Source: VRUE01 sp963698085
GTDB lineage: Bacteria; Actinomycetota; Thermoleophilia; Solirubrobacterales; 70-9
DNA: 64,000 nt
Assembly (NCBI GenBank): GCA_963698085.1
Contig: OY969122.1
Location: forward strand, 868,001-932,000
Direction: 5' to 3'
The position numbers were made by a program, and so were the translations under genes. Below, in pieces: positions 55,901-63,158 of the stretch; position 1 is the first letter of the stretch; every line of letters begins with the position of its first letter. Below the pieces are notes generated by a model, which did no database searches, was not told the origin of the DNA, and saw only the letters and a list, made by a program, of their open reading frames with translations.

Positions 55901-56362
55901 AGCGAAGAGGCCCCTGAGTTGTCAATGCTCCCGGCGGCTCTTGCGTCGCCGCTGTCCGGGCTTGACCGACTTGCTCCGTCTTTGTCTGGAATTCACCTTC
56001 AGATAAAGAGTAAAAAGGGTTGGCGAAATACGCGCGTCATTGGGGTAGCCTCCAAATTCGGAGGGGCCGTAAAGGTAATTGGACGAGTACGTCTGGCACT
56101 GGGCTTGTCTGAGGATGCGTCTCTCCGCCTTCAGATCCGCTCAAGCGGAGCAGCAGAGAAGTGGCAGCGCAGTAGTTCCTTGAGTCTTAGCGCGGGAGGG
56201 CATCGGCTCCCCCTTGCCAAGCTCTTGCGAAGCACCCACTCTGGTCGCTACCGACTAACACTTACGGCCCGCGATCACGCTGGCAACGCACAGTCCGATA
56301 GCCTCGGCTTCCACCTCAAGCATGTCTATCAAAGTCAACTTCCAAGAAGAAATCCGAGGTAG
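52988..56362 (+). CDS. large secreted delta-60-repeat + SGNH hydrolase + PPC + PKD-like protein
   Basis: A 1124-residue exported protein. The signal peptide ends near AVGASG. Seven delta-60 repeats (DUF5122; GELDPSFGDGGRVR, GTLDPSFGENG, GQLDGNFGTDG, GTLDTSFGDNG, GQLDSSFSGDG, GDLHLGFGTEG, GEPDPGFGTDG) form a propeller to about residue 480. Then comes a Pro-rich linker, an SGNH/GDSL domain (VALGDSYSSGFGAGD with Ser, SIGGNDVGF, HPTPAGQQAIAEAV with His), a beta domain like PPC (about 790-890), a PKD-like domain (VLDASQSTDTDGQINSYDWY) and a basic C-terminal domain. It probably de-esterifies an extracellular glycan or lipid. Confidence 0.82.
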   Translation: MKRRHRPLDSRRSRRARWMIGAFLALIAAGILAPSAVGASGELDPSFGDGGRVRTPVDHISFAYAIGRQSTGKLIAAGCSAGSEPGSQAFRFTIARYTASGTLDPSFGENGVTILSFPGDTGTACIEDLAIRPDDSILLAGRALVSSGNNQDFAIAQLTPTGQLDGNFGTDGRLTLHPGNPEYHVEATAITLDPAGRAIVAGNALTDHGDSQLDVPSFAAVRIEPDGTLDTSFGDNGEVVIEMTETAPQGIAVGSRVADVVRYGDGKIVLVGSAYDDWAGDDDSQYRSRLAAARLTSGGQLDSSFSGDGTLVTPVRGLKDHAMGRAAALTPDGKLTVALSYFEHIFAESYSGPHAMVARFEQSGDLHLGFGTEGSTLVGFGSGGESTPYALDYQADGKLVVAGVADPPEHSLPRFGLARLTATGEPDPGFGTDGLIEGPPFVPGDPWPVAYAYDLLLEPSGNIVLAGFADGPFPPEPSHFALVRYLGDTPPPPPPPPPQTYVALGDSYSSGFGAGDYAPGTNRDSTTYPNNDCQRSANAFGPIVAGALEMPLVFKACQGAVTRDLLFPSNHPWAEGESAQVDHLLGLDVGLVTFSIGGNDVGFAKAIEDCIILDSKKPLGTCSSVNSLTEPVYEALKRLDTPGDNSQQVVPYDELFKKTREHTPIGVAVGYPEFFAEKGIGGLLDRCNGVKVVDQQWAVQQIKRINAIVQRNALRNGFQFVDPSPYFDGHELCSDDEWFFPALRSIVPLELHPAAFHPTPAGQQAIAEAVLDVLQDDPSPPGLSFMITDGETVSHQFSVPSGKARLTISTKWPGSDVLTSLTSPSDQTYTRSDPGSSAYHSYGPTWEQFEIADPEPGQWRVELYGADLPPSGESVNLSTKVENPPNVPPNADITSSRNGASLVLDASQSTDTDGQINSYDWYVTSPTEESTAIGPTLSLPAEVAEGRTVTLMATDDQGATDFANVILAAMSSEEAPELSMLPAALASPLSGLDRLAPSLSGIHLQIKSKKGWRNTRVIGVASKFGGAVKVIGRVRLALGLSEDASLRLQIRSSGAAEKWQRSSSLSLSAGGHRLPLAKLLRSTHSGRYRLTLTARDHAGNAQSDSLGFHLKHVYQSQLPRRNPR

Positions 56363-56622
56363 GAAGATAGAAAGAACGCACAAACGACGAAAATCAGTGC
56401 TCGTTTCCATGTGAGTGCGCTAGGGAACAGCCACCGCAAAATAAATAACGGCGCGATCATTGAGACGGTCGCGAGACCGTAATACCCTAGTTTTTTTAAG
56501 ATGAGATCGTCAGATGGTCCCCCAAGGCCAAGGATCGTGGCGATGAGCAAGGAAGCAGCAGCGACCACGCAACCGATGAGGGTTGCCAAGGTGACGGCTA
56601 CAACACGCAGTGAGGTATTCAT
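56335..56622 (-). CDS. small three-span membrane protein
   Basis: A 95-residue protein with three hydrophobic segments (MNTSLRVVAVTLATLIGCVV and following, GYYGLATVSMIAPLFILRWL, WKRALIFVVCAFFLSSYLGF). Start set to the ATG before NTSL; 18 further residues are possible upstream. The 3' end overlaps the large secreted gene by 28 bp. No family recognised. Confidence 0.55.
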   Translation of the reverse strand: MNTSLRVVAVTLATLIGCVVAAASLLIATILGLGGPSDDLILKKLGYYGLATVSMIAPLFILRWLFPSALTWKRALIFVVCAFFLSSYLGFLLGS

Positions 56623-56784
56623 TATTACGGAGTCATTGAAGGTCAATAGCTCCAGCGTTGTCAAGTAAAGTGGCATCGAGCTTGAGGACGGAAGATTCCG
56701 GCGGGCCGGAGCAGGGTGTCCCGTTGCCGGGAACCCTCCCTGTGGCCTGCGCTCCGACCCGCCGAAATCCCCCGCTCCCTCGAC

Positions 56785-57045
56785 TCACGCGTACTCGTCC
56801 CAGAGTTCGGAGAAGTAGCTGGCGGCTCGGGTCGGAAAGACGAACGGACCGTAGCGGTAGCAGAGCTTGACCCGGACCAAGTCTCGGATGGCGCGTTCGA
56901 CCCGATCGCGCTGGCCGAAGTCCTCGGGATCGCGGGCCAGCTCACTGACGAGCTCGGCGACGGTGAAGAGGATCGGGTGTTCGCAGAGGACGTGGACGAG
57001 GAGGCTGTGCTGGATCATCCCGTCTTCGTGGTCGAAGGGAGCCAT
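56785..57045 (-). CDS. winged-helix-like partner, copy 3 of the recurring pair
   Basis: An 86-residue protein: MAPFDHEDGMIQHSLLVHVL, CEHPILFTVAELVSELARDP with a probable recognition helix, and the shared end RAIRDLVRVKLCYRYGPFVF followed by PTRAASYF. The ATG overlaps the XRE stop by one base (TGATG). In this copy XRE comes first and the winged-helix gene second, the reverse of the island copies. Confidence 0.7.
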   Translation of the reverse strand: MAPFDHEDGMIQHSLLVHVLCEHPILFTVAELVSELARDPEDFGQRDRVERAIRDLVRVKLCYRYGPFVFPTRAASYFSELWDEYA

Positions 57046-57383
57046 CACCGACCCCCGTTCAGGTAGAACTGGCCGGGCCTGACGGTGCCCGCGTTCCAGG
57101 TGATCCCGGTAAGCAGCGTCTCGGGACCGCATTCGAGGCTGCCGGCGATCTTGATGAGGGTGTCGATGCGCGGGGTGCGCCCGCCCCGCTCGAGGAGACT
57201 GATCTCGGTGCGGTGCAGGGCAGCGCGGTAGCCGAGCGCCTCCTGGGATAAGTCGGCCAGCCGCCGCTCGCGGGCGAGCAGCGCTCCGAAGTGCCGGGCG
57301 ACGGCGATGCTGTCGATCGCCTCGGTTTCGGGGAATCTGCGCGGCGGCGGCGATGCGCCCGCCGTAGGGTGGAAAGTAGCCAT
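57045..57383 (-). CDS. XRE helix-turn-helix regulator, copy 3 of the recurring pair
   Basis: A 112-residue protein with a proline/alanine-rich leader of about 30 residues, then the helix-turn-helix DLSQEALGYRAALHRTEISL, LERGGRTPRIDTLIKIAGSL, and the shared tail GITWNAGTVRPGQFYLNGG. It is the first gene behind the conserved leader. Its LHRTEI-x-LLE recognition helix matches both island copies, so all three may recognise related operators. Confidence 0.78.
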   Translation of the reverse strand: MATFHPTAGASPPPRRFPETEAIDSIAVARHFGALLARERRLADLSQEALGYRAALHRTEISLLERGGRTPRIDTLIKIAGSLECGPETLLTGITWNAGTVRPGQFYLNGGR

Positions 57384-57445
57384 GAGGAGTCAATGCCTCC
57401 TTGTGGTCAGGCGGCCCGTTCGCGGTTCCAGCGCGACGGGTCGCC
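57384..57445 (-). promoter_or_regulatory. structured leader with ribosome-site hairpin, copy 3
   Basis: On the minus strand a GC stem (arms 57437-57445 and 57410-57418, one mismatch) precedes CACAAGGAGG. A hairpin of GGAG with CTCC (57400-57386) covers the Shine-Dalgarno immediately before the ATG. 57397-57419 is identical over 23 nt to the copy-2 leader. The gene placed behind it is of the XRE type here. Confidence 0.65.
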
Positions 57446-57573
57446 GCTTGTCCGGGCACCGCGTCGGCACCCGGCCGGACGGCTGGCGACCCTAGAGCGG
57501 CGTCACGAAGCGGTGCAAGTTGCTATTGCACCGCTTGACTGCACGCAGCGATCGTCCTGTCTGTCAGCTCAGT

Positions 57574-57726
57574 TCAGACGTAGCCCGTTCCCCGACACTT
57601 CGGGCAGATCTGATAGTCCACCTTCTTGCGAGGTCGCAGGGCAAGCCGCCCGGCGGTCCAGGTGACGAGTGCCCGGCCACTTCCTTTGCACGCCGGGCAC
57701 TTCTTGGCGTGCTTGACGCGAGCCAT
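57574..57726 (-). CDS. 50-aa protein with two DnaJ-like CxxCxGxG motifs
   Basis: The frame from ATG to TGA gives a small basic protein with CPACKGSGR near residue 10 and CPKCRGTGY near the C-terminus, the same zinc-binding repeat as in the DnaJ cysteine-rich domain, joined by a basic linker (LALRPRKKVDYQ). A single zinc finger-like fold is expected. It may bind nucleic acid or help folding. It starts 189 nt upstream of copy 3 of the regulator pair on the same strand. No promoter seen. Confidence 0.65.
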   Translation of the reverse strand: MARVKHAKKCPACKGSGRALVTWTAGRLALRPRKKVDYQICPKCRGTGYV

Positions 57727-57954
57727 TTTGTTCCACACTCCTTCTGTTCGATGGATGCTGGCGGGCTACCGCCCCGATCTGACGATCAGAACAAATAAAG
57801 AACAGCGCCCCTAGCACTTAACACTCATTCGTAGTAGTAGACCGCCGTGATCCAGCCGATGATGGCGAGCACGTTGCTCGCTCGACTGGTCGCCGGGGCA
57901 GGCTCCGCTACAGGCCCAATCAGCGATTCGCGGTGTTGATTCCTGCGCTCCCTC

Positions 57955-58176
57955 TTAGGGCTTTCTTATATCTCGCCAAATCATGCGGAAGAACAGCGCT
58001 ATGAGCAAAGCACCGAGAATGAATAGGGCCTTTTCTTTGAACTGACGTGCTGCGGCATCTATTCCGAGATTGTCCAGCGCCCAGGCGGTGACGTAGAGGA
58101 TGAGGAATATGGCGACCCCCTTGCCTACCCAGCCGAGGAAGAGGAACCGCTGCCAGATGTAGCTCAACAAAGCCAT
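57955..58176 (-). CDS. small two-span membrane protein
   Basis: A 73-residue protein with two hydrophobic segments (FLGWVGKGVAIFLILYVTAW and KALFILGALLIALFFRMIW), a short acidic/basic loop between and a basic tail (RDIRKP). The 228 nt between its stop and the zinc-repeat gene show no gene. No family known. Confidence 0.55.
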   Translation of the reverse strand: MALLSYIWQRFLFLGWVGKGVAIFLILYVTAWALDNLGIDAAARQFKEKALFILGALLIALFFRMIWRDIRKP

Positions 58177-58374
58177 TGATCTAATTGACAGATCAGTCTA
58201 ACTGGCGCATATTGGACAGCTAGTTTGAACCTTCGTATCACGCTGTTGTCTCGCGGCTAGGCCGCTTCAACTCCTCCACTGAAGGCTGGCGCTCGGGTGC
58301 TCTGAGAGCCATCGAGCTACCGGCTTTCAGAGAACACGCACCCGGCCCGCCACCGACCCCGAAATGGAGGAGTG

Positions 58375-58542
58375 ATGAAGTCAGACGATCCCCACGCTGT
58401 TAACCAAGGCGGCATCGCCAAATTCTTCGACAACGACGAGCGCAGGGAACCGAGCAAAGACAGCCCCAAGCGTCGACAGGCTGGACAGGCGTTCCGACTC
58501 CTAGATCCTGAGACGCAGCGAAGAATCCAAGAACAGCAGTGA
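58375..58542 (+). CDS. 55-aa hydrophilic protein
   Basis: An ATG with a perfect GGAGGAG site about 5 nt upstream opens a 55-residue frame, MKSDDPHAVNQGGIAKFFDN, DERREPSKDSPKRRQAGQAF, RLLDPETQRRIQEQQ. Charged and probably helical at its end. Its strong ribosome site and clean frame support translation. No family is recognised. Confidence 0.5.
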   Translation: MKSDDPHAVNQGGIAKFFDNDERREPSKDSPKRRQAGQAFRLLDPETQRRIQEQQ

Positions 58543-58613
58543 ACACAGGGTGGCAAGCAACATCGGCGAGGCAGACAACAAGACGTACTCAGTCTGCCTC
58601 GCCTTCGCCCTAC

Positions 58614-59432
58614 CTATCCGGGCACATTTCGTTTCCAGCGATCATGCACGAGCTTAGCCTCGCGGTGCTGTTCCATGCGCACAAGCAATGCGAGCCAGTT
58701 TTCGTACATCCCCTCAAGCTCGACGCTGGCGAACTCGTCGCGGTGTTCTAGGCAGTGCTGCTCCATCCGGCGAAAGATCGCGTCGGCCTCAAACTGCTCG
58801 TTGGCTCCGGCCATCTCGCTCAGGCAGCACGCCGAGAGCATCTGCGCGTCCGCGAGGGACTTTGCATAGGACGCGTAGGTGGTGAAGTTCTCCGCCGTGG
58901 GCGACTCGTAGATCGCCATCGCCTCTGATGCCAGCGCGTAGGCCTCTTGGATGAACTGCCCGAAGTGCTCCGTGTCGGCGTGCGCCCGCCCGTACAAGAG
59001 CTTGGCCAAGAAGCACATCGTGTCCGGCGCGAACGGATGCTCTCGGCTGTGTTCAAGGCTCGCTCGGTAGTTCCGCTCGGCTGCGGCCGGATCGCCGAGG
59101 ATGTTGTAGGCCTCGCCCAGCTCGTGATGTATCTGCCCGTTGAGTCCCGCATCCGAGGAGAGGCCCACCGCTCCCTCGAGGACTGGAACGGTGTCCTCCT
59201 GACGGGCAACGAGGTTGAGGGCGTACCCAAGTTCAAAGCGCGCAAGGGCCTCCATCTGTGGATCAAGATCGCCGGAGTCGATCGCGGCGCGAAGGCCGCG
59301 CTCGTAGTCAGGGTGCTCAGGGCCATGCTCCCTGAGGAGCGCCATCGCCCGCGCAAACTCCTGATCCCCGTCCATAAGGTCGTGAAGCGTATCGCCGGTT
59401 GCTCTACTGCTCGTCGGGCTGTTCCTCTGCAC
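58614..59432 (-). CDS. TPR-repeat protein downstream of an AraC-type regulator
   Basis: A 272-residue helical protein; helix pairs such as ALARFELGYALNLVARQEDT, HHELGEAYNILGDPAAAERN and YASYAKSLADAQMLSACC are tetratricopeptide-like (about 5-6 repeats). TPR domains bind partner proteins or peptides. The gene overlaps the AraC-type gene by 29 nt, so it may act as sensor or partner of that regulator, a pattern also known from signal-dependent regulator pairs. Codon use is ordinary. Confidence 0.7.
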   Translation of the reverse strand: MQRNSPTSSRATGDTLHDLMDGDQEFARAMALLREHGPEHPDYERGLRAAIDSGDLDPQMEALARFELGYALNLVARQEDTVPVLEGAVGLSSDAGLNGQIHHELGEAYNILGDPAAAERNYRASLEHSREHPFAPDTMCFLAKLLYGRAHADTEHFGQFIQEAYALASEAMAIYESPTAENFTTYASYAKSLADAQMLSACCLSEMAGANEQFEADAIFRRMEQHCLEHRDEFASVELEGMYENWLALLVRMEQHREAKLVHDRWKRNVPG

Positions 59433-59811
59433 TGCGCCAGTAGTCGTCGTAGTCGGGTCCCCCCGGCTGAACCTCGGATGGGTTGTAGCCGTAGAAGCGC
59501 TTGAACTGCCAACGTAGGCCGCTGCTCTCCCGGTAGCCGACTGCCCGTGCCGCCCGCCGGACGGTCAGGCCAGTTTGCTTTCGGCTGAGGAGCCGGTGCG
59601 CGTGTTCCATCCTGACTTTGAGCAGGGCGCTCCTGAAGTCGGTGTCGGCAAGCTCCCGAAAGACCCGCTGGAGCTGGCGGGGCGAGATGCCCACGTCCTC
59701 GGCGATCTCGAAGAGCGCCAGGTCGAACTCGGTGTGCCGCTCGCGGATCGCCTGCTCGGCCGCAGCCAGCACGGCCTTCCGTCGCTGCATCGTCTTGGTC
59801 GGCCGGGCCAT
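59404..59811 (-). CDS. AraC-type DNA-binding protein
   Basis: A 135-residue protein that is essentially an AraC/XylS DNA-binding domain: IAEDVGISPRQLQRVFRELA (first helix-turn-helix), then LTVRRAARAVGYRESSGLRW and QFKRFYGYNPSEVQ (second). No ligand domain is present, so the TPR protein coded directly downstream could supply the sensor function. It opens at ATG with a basic start. Target unknown. Confidence 0.82.
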   Translation of the reverse strand: MARPTKTMQRRKAVLAAAEQAIRERHTEFDLALFEIAEDVGISPRQLQRVFRELADTDFRSALLKVRMEHAHRLLSRKQTGLTVRRAARAVGYRESSGLRWQFKRFYGYNPSEVQPGGPDYDDYWRSAEEQPDEQ

Positions 59812-59961
59812 ACGGAAATCATGCCGTTTCGCGCCTGTCTTTGGCGGCTTTATGTTTGCTTGCTTGCGATAGGTGCTGGCGTTGTAGGTGCCACCGAGCG
59901 GATCGGTGGTGCGGCGGGAGACCGCCGCTCAAGGCCTCTCCGAAAGGAGCTGTCGGCACTC

Positions 59962-60120
59962 ATGAACCGGGCACTCGGCACCGTCGCGGCGCTGCTCGTC
60001 GGCTGCTTCCTGCTGCCGACCGTGGCGGGGTATGCGGTCAAGGCGGTGCCGGTGCTCGTCTCGCTCTTGGTGTTCCTCGGCTTCCTTCGATTGCTCCTGC
60101 CGCCGGGTAAGAAGTCATGA
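59962..60120 (+). CDS. 52-aa membrane protein upstream of the methyltransferase gene
   Basis: A short, nearly all hydrophobic protein (MNRALGTVAALLVGCFLLPT, then two helical segments ending LRLLLPPGKKS). An AAAGGAG site precedes the ATG. Its stop overlaps the methyltransferase start as ATGA, so it begins an operon with the methyltransferase and the conjugation-like genes. Function unknown. Confidence 0.6.
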   Translation: MNRALGTVAALLVGCFLLPTVAGYAVKAVPVLVSLLVFLGFLRLLLPPGKKS

Positions 60121-60626
60121 CGCCGGGCGGCTTCTCCCACGACCGGCGCAGCGCCACGTCCTCGGATGAGTGGTACACACCGCCCGCCGTTTTCGATGCC
60201 CTCGGGCTGACGTTCGACCTCGACCCGGCCGCACCCGCAGGCGGCGTGCCCTGGGTGCCGGCGACTCGCCACTTCGCCAAGGGCGAGGACGGGCTGGCCC
60301 AGCCCTGGTCCGGCCGCGTCTGGCTCAATCCACCCTATGGCCGCGGGACCGCCCAGTGGCTCACGAAGCTCGCCGATCATGGCGACGGCCTGGCGCTCGT
60401 CTTCGCCCGAACCGATACCCGCTGGTTCCAACAGATCGCCACCAACGCCACCGCCCTCTGCTTCGTCGGCGGGCGGCTGCGCTTTCACCGCTCCGACGGA
60501 ACGTCCGGAGACACCGCCCCCTCGCCTTCGCTGCTGGTCGCCTTCGGGCTGCCCTGCGCGCTCGGCCTCGCGGAGTCGGGGCTTGGCCGCACCCTGATCG
60601 TCCCGAACGTCGGAGGTCGGTCGTGA
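60117..60626 (+). CDS. phage-type DNA N6-adenine methyltransferase (Dam family)
   Basis: A 169-residue protein of the PF05869-type methyltransferases: the start SSDEWYTPPAVFDALGLTFD, LDPAAPAGG (SAM-related loop), and the catalytic motif WLNPPYGRGTAQW (NPPY). CFVGGRLRFH is also typical. It probably methylates adenine in the element's own DNA, protecting it from host restriction. It is coupled to the membrane protein before it. Confidence 0.85.
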   Translation: MTPGGFSHDRRSATSSDEWYTPPAVFDALGLTFDLDPAAPAGGVPWVPATRHFAKGEDGLAQPWSGRVWLNPPYGRGTAQWLTKLADHGDGLALVFARTDTRWFQQIATNATALCFVGGRLRFHRSDGTSGDTAPSPSLLVAFGLPCALGLAESGLGRTLIVPNVGGRS

Positions 60627-60668
60627 ATCGGGGACGGAACGCCAATCGCCTGCTTCCTCGCTTGCCCT

Positions 60669-60720
60669 TCTTGCGTATACGCAAGACGATGAAGTCACGG
60701 ACTTGCGTATACGCAAGACG
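60669..60720. promoter_or_regulatory. two identical palindromic operator-like sites
   Basis: TCTTGCGTATACGCAAGA (60669-60686) is a perfect 18-bp palindrome, and CTTGCGTATACGCAAG (60702-60717) repeats its inner 16 bp; 19 nt (60670-60688) recur at 60702-60720. Start-to-start distance is 32 bp, three DNA turns. They lie just before the 47-aa gene and the coupling ATPase gene. A dimeric repressor bound to both sites would control the transfer operon. Confidence 0.75.
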
Positions 60721-60735
60721 CAACCCCTTCGCCAC

Positions 60736-60879
60736 ATGACTCCCTCCTTTCACCTCACCCCCGAACGCCGCGAGCCGCCCGACCTGGAGCGGTTCGTCGC
60801 CGCGCTCCTGGCGTTCACGCTGGCGCGGATGGAAGCCGAGGAAAAGGCGGCCGAGACCGAGGAGGCCGACGGTGACTGA
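60736..60879 (+). CDS. 47-aa acidic protein coupled to the ATPase gene
   Basis: The frame MTPSFHLTPERREPPDLERF, VAALLAFTLARMEAEEKAAE, TEEADGD ends 8 nt inside the next gene (GTG start), indicating coupling. It has a helix and an acidic tail. It follows the paired palindromes directly. No family is recognised; such short proteins often precede transfer ATPases in actinobacterial elements. Confidence 0.5.
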   Translation: MTPSFHLTPERREPPDLERFVAALLAFTLARMEAEEKAAETEEADGD

Positions 60880-63055
60880 CCTCCTCGCTGCCATTTCAGT
60901 TGCCGCAGTGGGCGCAGGCTCGCTGCTCGCCGCACGGGTCGCGCTGGCGGCGGCGGCTGCCCGGCACCGGGAGACCTTCCGGCTGACGTTCCCGCGCAGC
61001 GTCGAGGCGGGGCAGATGGTCGCGGCGCTGCGGAGCGTCCAAGGTCTCCTGCCGCGCTTCCCCGACCGCCTCGTCGTTACCCGCAGCCTCACGGTCGAGG
61101 TCGTCGCCACCGATGCCGGGATCGTCCACTACCTCGGCGTTCCCGACGGAAAGGCGACTCTCGTGCTCGGCCAGCTTCGCGCCGCGATCCCGGGCCTGCG
61201 GGCAGTACCGGCGAGCGAGCCTGACCGGAGAACCGACCTGGCCCGCGAGCTACAGGCAAGCGGACCCGGCGTTCTCCGCACCGACACGACCGCCGAGAGC
61301 AACGTGGCGCTGCTCGCCACGCTCTCTCCAATTGGCGCAAATGAGGCCGTCATCGTGCAGTGGGCGATTAGCCCGACCGAGCCGCTGCCCGGCTGGGTGC
61401 TTTGGCTGCGGGACCGCCGAGACGAGGAGCCTGCCGCGTCGCGGCGCGATTCGGCCGAGCCGGAGTTGCGGGCCGTCTGCCGCATCGGGGTCAGTGGCCC
61501 GAAGCCGAACGCGCTACTCGGTCGCGTCTTCGGGGCGATTCACCGGGCCGACACCGACGAGCGGCGCTTGCGGCGGCGTCTGCTTCCGTCGGCCTGGGTC
61601 GCCGGTCGGTTGAGCCGGGTCGCTGCTCCGATTCTCACCCGCTCGACGCTCGCAGCCGACGAGCTGGCAGCAATGCTCGGCGTCCCCGTCGCCGGTCCAC
61701 AGCTTCCCGGCCTGCCGTTCGCCGGGAGCCGGACCCTGCCGCCCGCTCCGGACGTGCGAAGGCGGGGCCGCGTCCTCGGGGACGCGATCGCCACCGGACG
61801 TCCTGTCGCGATCTCTGAGGCCGAGTCGAAAAAGGGACTTATGGTCACGTCCCCCACGGGGTCGGGCAAGAGCACCGTTCTTGAGCGCCTGTGCGCGGAC
61901 GACTTCGCGGCGGGGCGGGGCGTCATCGTGATCGAGAGCAAGGGCGACCTCTGCCGCTCGCTCGCCGATTTGGTCGGTCTGGATCGCTTCGATGACGTGT
62001 TGGTCTTCGATCCGGCCGACTCCCGACCCGCTGGGTTCAACTTGCTGTCGGCTGGCGACGCGGCCGCCGACCTCATCACCGATCACATCGTCGGCCAGTT
62101 CAAGCAGCTCTACCAGGGCTATCTCGGTCCCCGTTCGGAGATGCTGCTTCGGGCGGCGCTCCTGACGCTCTCACAGGCTCCCGGTCCCTGGACGATCTGC
62201 GAGGTCATGCCAACCCTCAACTCGCCGTCGCTGAGACGGCGGCTGATGGGATCGGTCGAGGACGATCAGCTCGGTTCGATCTGGGCCTGGTTCGAGGGAC
62301 AGAGCCCGGCAGCTCAGACGGAGATGGTCAGCCCGCTCGCCAACAAGCTCGCCGCCTTTACCTTGCGGCGGAAGCTCCGCGCGGTCGTCGGTCAGAGCAC
62401 GAGCGCCCTCGACTTCGACGCGGTTCTCCGCGAGCGGAAGATCGTCCTCGTCTCACTCGCCAAGGGATTGATTGGCGAAGACGCGGCCAGCCTGCTCGGC
62501 TCCTGCATCCTGGCCGAGCTGTGGGCGGCGATCCAACGCCGCGTGGCGCTGCCCGCAGGAGAACGACACTTCGTCTCGGTCGTCTTGGACGAGGCACAGG
62601 ACTTCCTGCGGCTGCCCATCGCCCTCGGCGATGCCGTCGCGCAGTCGCGGGGTCTCGGCGTCGGCTGGACGGTCGCCCATCAGAACCTCGGCCAGCTCAA
62701 GCCTGATCTTCGTGCGGCGGTACTCGCCAACCTCCGCTCGAAGCTCGTCATGCAGACGACGGCCGACGATGCGCGTACCTTCGCCCGCGAGTTCGCCCCG
62801 CACCTGGACGCCGCCGACTTTCAGGGTCTCGGTCCCTTCGAGGCCTACGCCGCCGTCTCGACCGGCTCAGCCGTCGCCCCGCCCGCCTCCATTCAGACCC
62901 GCCCGCCGCTCTCGCCACTCGGCCACGGCGAGGCAGTGCGCAAGCGCTCCCGAACGCGGTATGGGCGCGACCCGAAAGACGTGGACGCCGAGGTTCGGGA
63001 CCGGCTCACCGACGGCCTGCCCGAGGCTCCGCTCGGCGTGAGGCGGCGGCGATGA
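60872..63055 (+). CDS. type IV secretion-type coupling ATPase (TraG/TraD/HerA-like)
   Basis: A 727-residue protein with an N-terminal hydrophobic stretch (LLAAISVAAVGAGSLLAARV). The ATPase core contains Walker A (VTSPTGSGKSTVLERL, about residue 326) and Walker B (VVLDEAQDFLRLPIA, about 569). GVIVIESKGDLCRSLADLVG and FDDVLVFDPADSRPAGFNLL are typical of coupling proteins that feed DNA to a conjugation channel. The tail is basic and proline-rich. It is preceded by palindromic operators. A full set of mating-pair proteins would lie beyond the right edge or be absent. Confidence 0.85.
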   Translation: MTDLLAAISVAAVGAGSLLAARVALAAAAARHRETFRLTFPRSVEAGQMVAALRSVQGLLPRFPDRLVVTRSLTVEVVATDAGIVHYLGVPDGKATLVLGQLRAAIPGLRAVPASEPDRRTDLARELQASGPGVLRTDTTAESNVALLATLSPIGANEAVIVQWAISPTEPLPGWVLWLRDRRDEEPAASRRDSAEPELRAVCRIGVSGPKPNALLGRVFGAIHRADTDERRLRRRLLPSAWVAGRLSRVAAPILTRSTLAADELAAMLGVPVAGPQLPGLPFAGSRTLPPAPDVRRRGRVLGDAIATGRPVAISEAESKKGLMVTSPTGSGKSTVLERLCADDFAAGRGVIVIESKGDLCRSLADLVGLDRFDDVLVFDPADSRPAGFNLLSAGDAAADLITDHIVGQFKQLYQGYLGPRSEMLLRAALLTLSQAPGPWTICEVMPTLNSPSLRRRLMGSVEDDQLGSIWAWFEGQSPAAQTEMVSPLANKLAAFTLRRKLRAVVGQSTSALDFDAVLRERKIVLVSLAKGLIGEDAASLLGSCILAELWAAIQRRVALPAGERHFVSVVLDEAQDFLRLPIALGDAVAQSRGLGVGWTVAHQNLGQLKPDLRAAVLANLRSKLVMQTTADDARTFAREFAPHLDAADFQGLGPFEAYAAVSTGSAVAPPASIQTRPPLSPLGHGEAVRKRSRTRYGRDPKDVDAEVRDRLTDGLPEAPLGVRRRR

Positions 63056-63158
63056 TCGCTGTTCGCTTCGCTCGGCCGAGCCGCAGGCAAAGCCCCAGCA
63101 CCGGGCAGCTTTCCGGTGCGCTAACGCCAACGACTCACTCGCCCCAGAGGTGGTCGCG

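Noticed and set aside
60669..60720. A CRISPR-like repeat pair
   Set aside because: There are only two copies, they are palindromic with a 13-nt gap and no cas genes are near. I saw no CRISPR array anywhere in the window.
60623..60739. A GTG-started short gene after the methyltransferase
   Set aside because: It would be built mostly from translation of the two palindromes and lacks a ribosome site of its own; the operator reading explains the sequence better.
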